The notes under the pieces were generated by a model. The model made no database searches. It worked only from the letters and a program-made list of their open reading frames with translations, and was not told where the DNA came from. A DNA stretch of 64,000 nucleotides from DATBGO01 sp963785765 (GTDB lineage: Bacteria > Actinomycetota > Actinomycetes > Streptosporangiales > Streptosporangiaceae): assembly GCA_963785765.1 (NCBI GenBank), contig CAWAWM010000003.1:310001-374000 (forward strand), in the 5' to 3' direction. Positions within the stretch are counted from its first letter, which is position 1. Each line of letters begins with the position of its first letter. The position numbers were made by a program, and so were the translations under genes. Positions 50,935 to 58,880 of this stretch are shown one piece after another.

Positions 50935-51743
50935 CAGTAGGTCGCCTCCTTGTCATCGACGTCCTGCCACCACTGCTTGCGCTCGCCGACCCGGTCCCGC
51001 ATCCGCCAGCCGAGCGTCTTGGGCTCGGCGTCGATGGCCGCCAGCAGCTGTCCAGCCCGGTCCCTGATCCGCTGGCTGGCCTGCGGGCCGAGACCGGCGA
51101 CGGCCGGGCCGTCCGCGCTGTCGCGCACCTGCCGCAGGTTGGCTGTGGCGGTGTGGTGAAAGCCCCAGTCCCTGGCGAACAGCCGGGCGATGTGCCCCGC
51201 GTCGATCGCCTCGGCGCCCGAGCCGAGCTCGTGGGTGGCCAGCAGTACGCTCGTGTCGATCACGTCCGTCGTGGTCATCTGGATGATCTGGACCTTCTGC
51301 AGCAGGAGTTCCTCCAGCGCGATGGTGACCGGATGCCGGTCCAGCCGGTCGCGGACCTCGATGGTGTGACAGAACTCGAGCCGCTCGACGAAGACGTCGA
51401 TGTCCGTGCCGTGTTCCGCGTGGGTGAAGCTGTAACGGGTTCCCTCCATGGCGATGAGCAGGTCCCGGTCGATCACGTAGCCGCGGGCCTCGAGCAGTCG
51501 GCGCATGCCCTTGCGGTGCCGCTGCGGGACGACGAAATCGATGTCCTTGGCCGGCCTGCCCACCTTGTCCATCGCCGGGCCCGGCTCCGGGCAGTGCAGC
51601 CGGATCCCGGCCGACCCGACCACCCGGAGCGTGACCCCGGCCTGCTGCGCTTCCGCGACGATCGAGACAGCCTCAGATTGCAGGGCCGCCCAGGCCCCCG
51701 GCGCCGTCCCTGGCGCCGCCCCGGGTGGCTCAGGACCGGGCAT
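50934..51743 (-). CDS. Nucleotidyltransferase-fold protein
   Basis: 269 residues. The N-terminal half shows the minimal nucleotidyltransferase pattern: VTLRVVGSAGIRLHC (the GS motif, with Ala-Gly for Gly-Ser), then KDIDFVVPQRHRKGMRRLLE (D-X-D), and a third acidic residue in GTDIDVFVERL. The C-terminal half is helical (TIALEELLLQKVQIIQMTT). This resembles AbiEii/MNT-type and aminoglycoside-type nucleotidyltransferases rather than polymerases. It sits between a permease and a metallophosphoesterase in a catabolic operon, which is unusual. The ATG at 51743 follows a Pro/Ala-rich lead. Confidence 0.7.
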   Translation of the reverse strand: MPGPEPPGAAPGTAPGAWAALQSEAVSIVAEAQQAGVTLRVVGSAGIRLHCPEPGPAMDKVGRPAKDIDFVVPQRHRKGMRRLLEARGYVIDRDLLIAMEGTRYSFTHAEHGTDIDVFVERLEFCHTIEVRDRLDRHPVTIALEELLLQKVQIIQMTTTDVIDTSVLLATHELGSGAEAIDAGHIARLFARDWGFHHTATANLRQVRDSADGPAVAGLGPQASQRIRDRAGQLLAAIDAEPKTLGWRMRDRVGERKQWWQDVDDKEATY

Positions 51744-51782
51744 CGCGGCGCGATCTGCCGGTGCTGGTTCTGCCGGTGCTGG

Positions 51783-53408
51783 TCATTCGATCGGAATCTG
51801 CTGGAAGGCCAGGCTGATGTCGATGCCCTGCCGTTTGCGATACGCCTTCGCACCGAAATACCAAGCGGTACCGACCACGATCGCGCCCAGCGTGATCCAT
51901 GCCTCGACCGGCATCTTGGATGGCTTGATCAGCGGGCCGGCCGCGTTCGGGTCTCGCCAGAGCAGCCAGAACGCCAGCGCGAAGAAGACCGTGGAGACGG
52001 CGCCCGCCACCGGCATGATCGGGATCCCGGCGATCTTGAAGTTACGGGCGGGCGAGGAGGCGTAGAAGGATTTGCGCAGCGCCGGGAACAGCACCGCCGA
52101 CACCATCACGGTGCCCCAGACCACCAGGAGGACCTCGATGAAGGTCAGGAAGGACACTGCCTTGAAAGCGATCAGCCACATGAAGACCACCGCGCCCGCG
52201 GTCGAGATACCGATCGCGACGACCGGGGTGTTGACCGTCTCACTCACGAAGCCGAGCTTGTCCGGCGCCACCCGGTCAAAGGACCAGGCGATCATGCTCC
52301 GGGTGGTGTACGCCAGCTCGGCCGGGATCCAGAACCAGATCCAGGCCGCGAAGGTGGCCAGGATTACCCCGGAGAGCAGAACGTTGTTCCCCAGAATCCC
52401 GGCCAGCACGGCGAACCACGGAGCCGTCGAGGTGGTCGCGCCGGTCACTCCGGTCAGCGAGTTGTAGGCGATCGCGCCCTGGAAGGTGTAGCCGAAGTCC
52501 TTGTTGGCCAGCAGCGCGAACATGGCGATCACCAGGCCGGTCGCGACGACCGCGCCGATCATGCCCAGCAGCTGCGAGCGCCGTACCTTCTTGATCTCGC
52601 CACCGATGCCGACCGACTGGACCGCACCGAGCAGCGGCAGCAACGGCCAGACCAGGAACTTCGCACTCTCGCTGAAGCTGGTCGGGGCCGGCGCGTAGCC
52701 GTGCTTCACGGCCGCCGCGATTACCTGGTTGTAGCGCAGGCCGGTCAGACCGGTCAGGTTGGACGTAAAGGTGGCCCGGCTGCCGAACAGCATGACCACC
52801 GCGATCACGGCCAGGCCGGCCACCGCGACGACGAACAGCACCCGCTGGACCGTGAAGTACTTGCGGGTGCCCGAGACCAGCAGGGCTCCGGCCACCACGA
52901 TGATAAGCGTGCCGATCCAGAACACCCCGGCAGGCCTGGCTACCGAGGCGCCCCAGCTGGTCAGGGTCGCGTTCTTGGCTACGGTCCCGACGGCACCGAA
53001 GAACGAGGACAGGCCGACCTGCACGATCAGGCCGGCGGCCAGCGCCGCGTAATACAGCAGGATGATCGTCTCGATCAGCGACATGACGAAGGCCACGCCC
53101 GGGTTGATCGTCCGGGACAGGAACACGTAGACGCCGCCCGAGCGCGGGAAGACCACCGACCAGCAGTAGAAAGCGGCAGCTACGAAGATCATCCCGAAAG
53201 CGGCCAGGAGCGTCGACACCCATGGCTGGGCGCCGGGATACAGGCTCGGCCCGTAGTACTGGTTATAGGCGATCGCAATGCCGACGGACACCAGGCCGAC
53301 GTTGAAGATGAATACGTCGAGCGTGCTGCCGACCCGAACCAATCCGGACGCTTTCCGGGAGAAGACACCCGGGGCGGTCGAGGTTCCCGCGGTCACGGCT
53401 TCAGCCAT
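51783..53408 (-). CDS. APC-superfamily amino acid/amine permease 2
   Basis: 541 residues, 12 to 14 helices. Motifs: FIFNVGLVSVGIAIAYNQYY (TM1), FPRSGGVYVFLSRTINPGVA (the consensus amphipathic region), a core with GAVQSVGIGGEIKKVRRSQL, and MIAWSFDRVAPDKLGFVSET. The ATG at 53408 follows GAGGAGGACGGG, better than the upstream ATG at 53471, which overlaps the regulatory region. It is the first gene of the right-hand operon and divergent from AsnC 2. Confidence 0.9.
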   Translation of the reverse strand: MAEAVTAGTSTAPGVFSRKASGLVRVGSTLDVFIFNVGLVSVGIAIAYNQYYGPSLYPGAQPWVSTLLAAFGMIFVAAAFYCWSVVFPRSGGVYVFLSRTINPGVAFVMSLIETIILLYYAALAAGLIVQVGLSSFFGAVGTVAKNATLTSWGASVARPAGVFWIGTLIIVVAGALLVSGTRKYFTVQRVLFVVAVAGLAVIAVVMLFGSRATFTSNLTGLTGLRYNQVIAAAVKHGYAPAPTSFSESAKFLVWPLLPLLGAVQSVGIGGEIKKVRRSQLLGMIGAVVATGLVIAMFALLANKDFGYTFQGAIAYNSLTGVTGATTSTAPWFAVLAGILGNNVLLSGVILATFAAWIWFWIPAELAYTTRSMIAWSFDRVAPDKLGFVSETVNTPVVAIGISTAGAVVFMWLIAFKAVSFLTFIEVLLVVWGTVMVSAVLFPALRKSFYASSPARNFKIAGIPIMPVAGAVSTVFFALAFWLLWRDPNAAGPLIKPSKMPVEAWITLGAIVVGTAWYFGAKAYRKRQGIDISLAFQQIPIE

Positions 53409-53488
53409 CCCGTCCTCCTCCGTGGCACGGCTAACTTCGTGGAGCGTAAGACCGGATATACCGGAAGTCAATGAATCTGGAGTAGTAT

Positions 53489-53536
53489 GATTCGAATATC
53501 GGCCGATGACAGTCAGCTAGAGACGATATTCGAATC
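53489..53536. promoter_or_regulatory. 13-bp perfect inverted repeat, probable AsnC operator
   Basis: GATTCGAATATCG (53489-53501) and CGATATTCGAATC (53524-53536) form a perfect inverted repeat with a 22-base spacer. Each arm also contains the self-palindrome ATTCGAAT, the two copies being 38 bp apart. It sits between permease 2 and AsnC 2, ending 10 bases before the regulator's ATG, and is AT-rich in a GC-rich genome. It is the best candidate operator for AsnC 2. Confidence 0.75.
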
Positions 53537-53546
53537 GCGAGGATCG

Positions 53547-54059
53547 ATGAGCCACCAGCCGCCTACATCGCGTCAGGACCCGCAGAACGGGCCCGTCCAT
53601 GGGGGCGGGGACGTGCTCGACGAGATCGACCGGCGGGTCATCAGGATCCTGCAGGCCGACGGCCGGACACCGAACACCGAGATCGCGAGGGAGCTGCGGG
53701 TCTCCGAGACCACGATCCGCAAGCGAATCACACAGCTGGTGTCGCGCGGGCTGATCAACATCGTGGCGGTTCCGACACCGCGAGCCGTCGGCATGACCCT
53801 CTCAGCGATCATCGGGATCTCGGTGATGCTGCCGCAACTGCATGAGATCAGCGAGGAACTCAAGCGGCAGCCCGAGGTGCGCTACGTAGGCGTCTCGACC
53901 GGCAGGTACGACATCATCGTGGAGGCGTTCTTCTTCGACCAGCGGCACTTCCTGGAGTTCATCTCCGACAAGCTCGGCCGGATGCAGGGCATCACGGCCC
54001 TGGAAACCTCGATGATCCTCGAGGTCGTCAAGTTCTCCTACGAGTGGGAAATCGCCTGA
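53547..54059 (+). CDS. Lrp/AsnC family regulator 2
   Basis: 170 residues. The HTH (IDRRVIRILQADGRTPNTEI then ELRVSETTIRKRITQLVS) and RAM domain (VRYVGVSTGRYDIIVEAFFF ... LEVVKFSYEWEIA) closely match AsnC 1. The ATG at 53547 has GAGGA upstream and lies just outside the inverted repeat at 53489-53536; an earlier in-frame start at 53487 would place coding sequence across that operator and is less likely. It probably controls the divergent permease operon and itself. Confidence 0.92.
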   Translation: MSHQPPTSRQDPQNGPVHGGGDVLDEIDRRVIRILQADGRTPNTEIARELRVSETTIRKRITQLVSRGLINIVAVPTPRAVGMTLSAIIGISVMLPQLHEISEELKRQPEVRYVGVSTGRYDIIVEAFFFDQRHFLEFISDKLGRMQGITALETSMILEVVKFSYEWEIA

Positions 54060-54223
54060 CCAAGTTCAAGATCGCATCTTGTGAGGCCAAAGTAAAAGGG
54101 TGTATCAACGGCACGCGCAGCGAGGTCTGCGCGTCATGGCTTGCGAGCTCCCTGACCTGCTGTTCCACCGTCCGGGCAAACTGTAACGGCTGTTGCGTGG
54201 TCGCTGCTCGCCAGGTAACCCTC

Positions 54224-54592
54224 GTGAGCCGCCCGCTGCTGCTTGATGAGATGTTTTCCGACACCATCGCCCAGCAGCTGCGTGCCAAGGGCCACGACGT
54301 ACTGGCCGTCGTGGCAGATCCCGCGCTAGTGGCACTGCCGGACGACCAGGTCCTCGCCCGCGCAGCAGCTACCGGGCGTGCCCTGGTCACCGCAAACATC
54401 AAGGACTTCATGCCGCTGGACGCCCAGTACCGCGCCGCCGGGCAAGCCCACGCCGGGCTGATCCTCGTGTCGGCCAGGACCTTCCCCCAGGACCGCGGCT
54501 ACCCCCACGCAGTCACCGCCGCCCTGATAGCCATCCTGGACCAACCTCAGCAAATCCAGGGTGACCAGGTCATCTTCCGCCCCCGCGGTTAA
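54224..54592 (+). CDS. DUF5615 PIN-like protein (putative toxin)
   Basis: 122 residues. The start VSRPLLLDEMFSDTIAQQLR, the middle DVLAVVADPALVALPDDQVL then RALVTANIKDFMPLD, and the end match the DUF5615 PIN-like group: an N-terminal LLDE(M/N) acidic site and the T-x-N-x-x-D block of PIN nucleases. GTG start at 54224. No antitoxin frame is evident in the 164 bases upstream, which contain only a small palindrome CAAGAT-CGC-ATCTTG (54067-54081). Its 3' end overlaps the remnant dehydrogenase gene by four bases. Confidence 0.7.
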   Translation: MSRPLLLDEMFSDTIAQQLRAKGHDVLAVVADPALVALPDDQVLARAAATGRALVTANIKDFMPLDAQYRAAGQAHAGLILVSARTFPQDRGYPHAVTAALIAILDQPQQIQGDQVIFRPRG

Positions 54593-54726
54593 CCAGGGAT
54601 TCTGTGGATCTTGTTCTTTTGCCCGTCGCGCCCGCCAGTGCCGGAGAGCCTGAGCAAGGTGTCCTCTGCCTCGCGGATCAGCACCATGGACCGGTAGAGG
54701 TCCTTAAGCTCAGTCCGCGCCGGCAT
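54589..54726 (-). pseudogene. TPP-dependent dehydrogenase E1 alpha, N-terminal remnant
   Basis: A 45-codon frame reads MPARTELKDLYRSMVLIREA then EDTLLRLSGTGG. This is the opening helix of E1-alpha subunits of pyruvate/acetoin/branched-chain dehydrogenases (L-Y-R-x-M-x-x-I-R-x-x-E). The similarity then stops and a stop codon follows. Its start lies inside the end of the M20 gene (17-base overlap), as in an operon. The remaining 300 or so codons of a normal E1-alpha are missing, replaced by the DUF5615 gene on the other strand. Confidence 0.55.
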
Positions 54727-55885
54727 GTCCCGGCCTTCCTGATGCGTGTATCGCCAGCTGCTCGTAGATGTCCTTGGCCTGCTGAACTTGCCGGACCGAG
54801 ACGGACTCATCCGGAGTGTGCGCGTCCGCGGCCACGCCGGGGCCGAGCCCGATCGTGGGCATGCCCCGGACCCCCGCCGACTCGGAGCCGTTGGTGCAGA
54901 AGCCGTAGACACCGACCCGCGACGTGCCAATTACCTGCGTCACAGCCTGGCTGGCCGCGTCTACCAGCCAATGCCCGCTGTCCATACGCCAGGCGGGCAG
55001 CCAGCGCGGCGCGTCGAAGGTCACTCCGGTGTACGCGGCCAGTGAGCCCGCCGAGACGCTGACCTCGAAGGCCGCGGGGTCAATCACCGCCAGCGCCGCG
55101 GCCACCGCGCCGACCACGTCCTCGCGAGTCTCGCCGACCAGGGTCCGGCGGTCGAACCTGATCCGCACCGCGGACGGGATCAGGGACACCGACGGCCACG
55201 GCTCGGAGATGACATCGGTCGGCACCAGGATGGCCGGCCCGAGATCGGGATCGGCGGGCATCACCAGCCGCTCCAGCGCGGCGAGCCCCGATGCCGCCAG
55301 GCTGATCGGGTTCGTGCCCCGTTCCGGATAGGCGGCGTGCGCCGGGGAGCCGGTGACAGTGACCAGCAATTCGGCCCGGCCGCGCTGGCCGATCTGGACG
55401 GCCAGATCAGAGGCCTCGCAGATGACCACGGCCGCCGGGCGGACGACGTCGAGCACCCGGGCCAGCGCCACCCCCTCGATCGTCTCCTCCATGACGGTGG
55501 CGGACACGGCCACCGGCTGCGCGAGCGCTTCAGCCGCCGCGGCCGCCGCTACCCCGGCGATGGCGGCCGCCAGGCCGGCTTTCATGTCGGTCGATCCGCG
55601 GCCATACAGCCTGCCGTCCCGAACGACCGGCTGAAACGGATCAGTGGTCCAGGTGCCGACCGCGGGCACCACGTCCATGTGCCCGTCAAAGAGCAGGACC
55701 GGTGCCCCCCCTTCCGGCCCGGCGATGCCGATCACCGAGCCCAGCTCGTCACGGAAGACGTCCCGGTATCCGGCCGATGTCATCGCCTGCTCGACCTCGT
55801 CGGCGACATCCGCCTCCGCGCCCGACAGGCCCGGGATGCTGATGAGCTTGCCGGCGAGCTCAACCGCGTCCAGCGGGCCGCTCAT
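54710..55885 (-). CDS. M20 family metallopeptidase/amidohydrolase
   Basis: 391 residues of the ArgE/DapE/carboxypeptidase fold. The first metal block LLFDGHMDVVP (H-x-D), GRLYGRGSTDMKAGLAAAI (bridging Asp), the catalytic Glu pair in SATVMEETIEG, and ICEASDLAVQIGQRGRAELL are present. The late segment VYGFCTNGSESAG and LGPGVAADAHTPDESVSV gives the final His. It would cleave an N-acyl or peptide bond of a small substrate. It overlaps an M24 fragment upstream (ATGA) and the E1-alpha remnant downstream, so it is the survivor of a larger operon. Confidence 0.88.
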   Translation of the reverse strand: MSGPLDAVELAGKLISIPGLSGAEADVADEVEQAMTSAGYRDVFRDELGSVIGIAGPEGGAPVLLFDGHMDVVPAVGTWTTDPFQPVVRDGRLYGRGSTDMKAGLAAAIAGVAAAAAAEALAQPVAVSATVMEETIEGVALARVLDVVRPAAVVICEASDLAVQIGQRGRAELLVTVTGSPAHAAYPERGTNPISLAASGLAALERLVMPADPDLGPAILVPTDVISEPWPSVSLIPSAVRIRFDRRTLVGETREDVVGAVAAALAVIDPAAFEVSVSAGSLAAYTGVTFDAPRWLPAWRMDSGHWLVDAASQAVTQVIGTSRVGVYGFCTNGSESAGVRGMPTIGLGPGVAADAHTPDESVSVRQVQQAKDIYEQLAIHASGRPGHAGAD

Positions 55886-56169
55886 GTCCAGCTCCCGGCC
55901 AGTCCGGCGGTCAGCAGCTCAGCGCCACTGCCGGTCACGATCAGATTCTGCTCGGCAGCGACGGTCCCGGCTCCCGCCAGCGTCACCGCGCGCTCCATAG
56001 CGAGCACCATTCCCTCCTGGATAGTCAGCGGCGCGGAACTGACCAGCCATGGCCGTTCCCAGCCCGGGCCCAGGCCATGTCCCCGGTGTGCGCCGGCGAG
56101 CCTGCGCTGGCGCTCGCGGTATTCGGACAGCTCAATCGACACGAAAGCGCTCCACCATCTCGGCGTCAA
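55882..56169 (-). pseudogene. M24 peptidase, C-terminal remnant
   Basis: The frame reads RGHGLGPGWERPWLVSSAPL, then GMVLAMERAVTLAGAGTVAA, then EQNLIVTGSGAELLTAG. These are the His, Glu and Glu metal-ligand blocks of an M24 enzyme, parallel to those of the intact gene at 43988-45256 (AGHGIG-LELWERP, GMVLCLEP, IEQQVLVTPDGCEVL). The first 300 or so residues are absent. Its stop overlaps the M20 start, so M24 and M20 were once a coupled pair. Confidence 0.75.
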
Positions 56170-56279
56170 GCTCGGCTCGCCATCGATCTCACAGCGAATC
56201 CTGCCGCAGCTCCGGCCCGGCGTTCACCGGGATGAAGAGGAACAGGTCCGTGACGTCACCGAGGTGTGGCGGGTCCTCG

Positions 56280-56375
56280 GCCCGGCCGTCACCTGGATGC
56301 CGACGCCGGTGAGGAATCCGACCAGGACGGTGCGCGACAGGAAATTCGTCGGGAACCGAGCCAGACCGGGGAGGC
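56280..56375 (-). pseudogene. SulP-type anion transporter, internal fragment
   Basis: A minus-strand stretch of about 30 codons reads LARFPTNFLSRTVLVGFLTG then VGIQVTAG, the conserved membrane helix of SulP/SLC26 transporters. Neither side continues the domain in any frame. A following piece (DVTDLFLFIPVNAG, about 56195-56260) may belong to the same or another dead gene. Confidence 0.5.
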
Positions 56376-56523
56376 AGTGGTTTTCGGCTACTGGCCATCA
56401 TTCGTTCACTTGTCGTTCATTTCCAGGTCGGCCGCGCGTTGCCCAAACCGGATATTTTCGCCGCAGCAGAAAGGAACGCGGCCGCGAGGCACGAGGCGGG
56501 CGCCATAGGCCGCGGGGGGATGC

Positions 56524-57990
56524 GTGACCGATATCCGGGCCAGTGACTTGATCGCAGAGCTAGATGAGGCCTCGCTGAGCAGGTTCCATCTGCGGGCGGT
56601 ACTGGCGTCTGGGATGGGGTTCTTCACCGATGCCTACGACCTGTTCGTCATCGGAATCGCCTCCGCGCTGATTACCAAGGACTGGAACCTGAGTTCGGGC
56701 AAGCTCGCCCTGCTCAACTCCACGATGCTGTTTGCCGCGTTCATCGGCGCGTTCGTGTTCGGGCGCTTCGCCGACGTGATCGGCCGCAAGCGCGTGTACT
56801 GGATAGTCGCCGCGATCATGATCGCTGGCGCGCTGGGGTCGGCGCTGTCGCAATCGTTCTGGGTGCTGATCGCGTTCCGGTTCGTGCTCGGCTTCGGCGT
56901 CGGCGGTGACTACCCGGTCAGCGCCGTGATGGTGAGCGAGTACGCCAACCGCAAGGACCGCGGCAAGCTGGTCGGGATGGTGTTCGGAACCCAGGCGCTC
57001 GGGCTCATCGTCGGGCCGCTGATCGCGCTGGCCCTGCTCGGCGGCGGGGCCAGTAACGATACCGCGTGGCGGGTCCTGCTCGCCCTGGGCGCGGTCCCCG
57101 CGGCCGCGGTGATCTACCTGCGCTGCCGGATGCCCGAGTCGCCGCGCTACCAGATCCAGGTGCAGGGGAAGGCGGAGCAGGCGGCGAGCCGGATGTCCGA
57201 CTTCACCCGCGGGCAGGTCAACGGGAACGGGCCCGGCGGGCAGGTCAGCGGGAACGGCTCCGGCGGGCAGGTCAGCGGGAACCGCTCCGACGGGCTGCAG
57301 CAGGAGATGGGGCTGCGGGCCTTCCTCACCAACCGCCGGTGGCTGATCATGCTGGCCAGCACGGCCGGCACCTGGTTCCTGCTCGACTATGCCTATTACG
57401 GGAACACGATCTCCACCCCGCAGATCCTCGGCCTGATCTCTCCACACGCCTCCACCATGACCAAGATCGCCATCCAGCTGGCCATCTTCGTGGTCGCGGC
57501 AGTCCCCGGCTACGTACTCGCGATCGCGAAGCTGGACAAGATCGGGCACCGGCGGCTGCAGCTGACCGGGTTCGCGATGATGGCGCTCTGCTTCGCCATC
57601 ATCGCCCTGGTACCGGGCATGACCACCGTTGTCGTCCCGTTCCTGCTGGTGTACGGGGTGAGCTACTTCTTCACCGAGTTCGGCCCGAACATGACCACCT
57701 TCGTCATGCCCAGCGAGCTGTACCCGGTGACCATGCGCGCGACCGGGCACGGGATCTCGGCGGGCGTCGGCAAGCTCGGCGCGTTCATCGGCGTCTTCCT
57801 GTTCCCAGTGCTCCAGAGCTCGCTCGGGCTGCGCGGCACGCTGCTGCTCACCGCCGGAGTGGCGGTGGCGGGCTTCGCCCTGACGCTGGTCCTGCCCGAA
57901 CCGGCCGGGCGCAGCCTGGAGGAAATGCACTCCGCCCCGCGGACGGGCACCCCGCCACTGCGGGTGGCCGACCCGGCATCAGCGCCCTGA
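56524..57990 (+). CDS. MFS transporter of the phosphate/aromatic-acid:H+ symporter type
   Basis: 488 residues, 12 helices. FFTDAYDLFVIGIASALI (TM1), GRFADVIGRKRVYWIVA (motif A), RFVLGFGVGGDYPVSAVMVS (the PHS-family signature around GGDYP-SA), and FGPNMTTFVMPSELYPVTMRATGHG near TM10 fit the PHS and related organic-acid symporters. The central loop carries three copies of a 9-residue repeat (GQVSGNGSG). GTG start at 56524. It may supply the catabolic island or be independent. Confidence 0.88.
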   Translation: MTDIRASDLIAELDEASLSRFHLRAVLASGMGFFTDAYDLFVIGIASALITKDWNLSSGKLALLNSTMLFAAFIGAFVFGRFADVIGRKRVYWIVAAIMIAGALGSALSQSFWVLIAFRFVLGFGVGGDYPVSAVMVSEYANRKDRGKLVGMVFGTQALGLIVGPLIALALLGGGASNDTAWRVLLALGAVPAAAVIYLRCRMPESPRYQIQVQGKAEQAASRMSDFTRGQVNGNGPGGQVSGNGSGGQVSGNRSDGLQQEMGLRAFLTNRRWLIMLASTAGTWFLLDYAYYGNTISTPQILGLISPHASTMTKIAIQLAIFVVAAVPGYVLAIAKLDKIGHRRLQLTGFAMMALCFAIIALVPGMTTVVVPFLLVYGVSYFFTEFGPNMTTFVMPSELYPVTMRATGHGISAGVGKLGAFIGVFLFPVLQSSLGLRGTLLLTAGVAVAGFALTLVLPEPAGRSLEEMHSAPRTGTPPLRVADPASAP

Positions 57991-58016
57991 GGATCTTGCA
58001 TCGGCGGCCGCTAATG

Positions 58017-58101
58017 TTCATGTCAGGGTCGGGACCCCGCATAGGTGCCAATGGCCCTCACGCCGTATCGCGCTGCCGCATGAACCGGCGCTACCGCCTT
58101 G
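58017..58101 (+). repeat. Direct repeat unit, left copy, with tRNA-Glu fragment
   Basis: TTCATGTCAG, GGTCGGGACC, GCATAGGTGCCAATGGCC, CTCACGC and GTA blocks here (58017-58065) recur at 59955-60008 in the same orientation. Directly after them, 58081-58101 reads TGAACCGGCGCTACCGCCTTG, which on the minus strand is the variable-loop and T-arm part of tRNA-Glu; the same bases occur at 60135-60155. About 110 bases found in the right copy are missing here. Confidence 0.8.
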
Positions 58102-58245
58102 CGAGGACCGAGTAGCACCGTTTCAACGCAAGACAGCATCTCGCCCGCCCTGGCCAGAGCCGATGGTGAATCCGTAGACGCCATTCAGGCGCTCACCGAT
58201 CTCCCAGTAGGCCGAAGCGGAGTCGATCGGCGGATGGCCAGGGCA

Positions 58246-58641
58246 TCAGATCCTGATGACCTGGACGTCGGGCATGGCGTCGTAGTCGGAGTCCTGCGTC
58301 ACCACCGGAACGCCGTGCGCGATAGCGGTGGCCGCGATCCAGCTATCGTTCACCGGCACCCTGCGGCCAGCCGCGCGGAGCCGGGACACCAGCAATGTCC
58401 AGGCCTCAGAGACTGCCTCGTCCACGGTGAGCGCCTCGAAGCGCTGCGCGAGCTGATACGTCGACAGCCGCCGGGAAGCAGCCTCCGGATCCTTGGCCTG
58501 CAGCACGCCGAGCCGCAGTTCCCCCAGCGTTACCGCGGAAACGCCCCACTCATACCCGGCAAACCCGCCGGCGTCGAAACGCGCCGCCTCAAGGCCGACG
58601 AATACGGAGGTGTCGGCTAGCGCTCGCTGGGATGTCACCAC
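58246..58641 (-). CDS. vapC: PIN-domain toxin (VapC type)
   Basis: 131 residues. The acidic site of a PIN ribonuclease is visible: Asp in ALADTSVFVGLE, Glu in SAVTLGELRLGVLQA, Asp in VPVNDSWIAATAIAHG and Asp in VVTQDSDYDAMP. VapC toxins cleave tRNA or rRNA. The start overlaps the end of the upstream antitoxin gene by seven bases, the usual layout. It lies between the direct repeats at 58017 and 59955. Confidence 0.92.
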   Translation of the reverse strand: MVTSQRALADTSVFVGLEAARFDAGGFAGYEWGVSAVTLGELRLGVLQAKDPEAASRRLSTYQLAQRFEALTVDEAVSEAWTLLVSRLRAAGRRVPVNDSWIAATAIAHGVPVVTQDSDYDAMPDVQVIRI

Positions 58642-58880
58642 GGCAGATCGTCCGTCGTATCGGTCAGGGTCGCCCGCAACTCCTCAGCCAGGCCCGTAGT
58701 GTCCGGCCCCAGACGCACGAGCTCATGGCCGATCTCGGCCGCGGGCAGCCACTGCCGCCGCCGCGACAACGGGACGATCTTCGCCACCGGGCGGTTGTCC
58801 CTGAGGACCTCGATCTCCTCCCCCGCCTCAACTCGCCGCAGCACCTCCGCGGTGTGGTTGCGGAGATCGCGAAGCACCAC
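58635..58880 (-). CDS. vapB: Phd/YefM-type antitoxin
   Basis: About 81 residues: VVLRDLRNHTAEVLRRVEAG, then EEIEVLRDNRPVAKIVPLSR, the Phd/YefM DNA-binding fold, and a disordered acidic tail (EELRATLTDTTDDLPW) that would block the toxin. The start (GTG at 58880 or 58877) is uncertain; the frame is open further upstream. It is co-transcribed with the PIN toxin and probably autoregulates. Confidence 0.85.
   Translation of the reverse strand: MVLRDLRNHTAEVLRRVEAGEEIEVLRDNRPVAKIVPLSRRRQWLPAAEIGHELVRLGPDTTGLAEELRATLTDTTDDLPW

Noticed and set aside
51153..53474. 773-codon plus-strand open frame
   Set aside because: It is antisense to permease 2 and the nucleotidyltransferase. Its protein is rich in Asp/Arg/His/Gly with no domain, as expected for the mirror frame of GC-rich coding DNA.
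56560..57930. 456-codon minus-strand open frame
   Set aside because: Mirror of the MFS symporter; Gly/His/Gln-rich with no motif.
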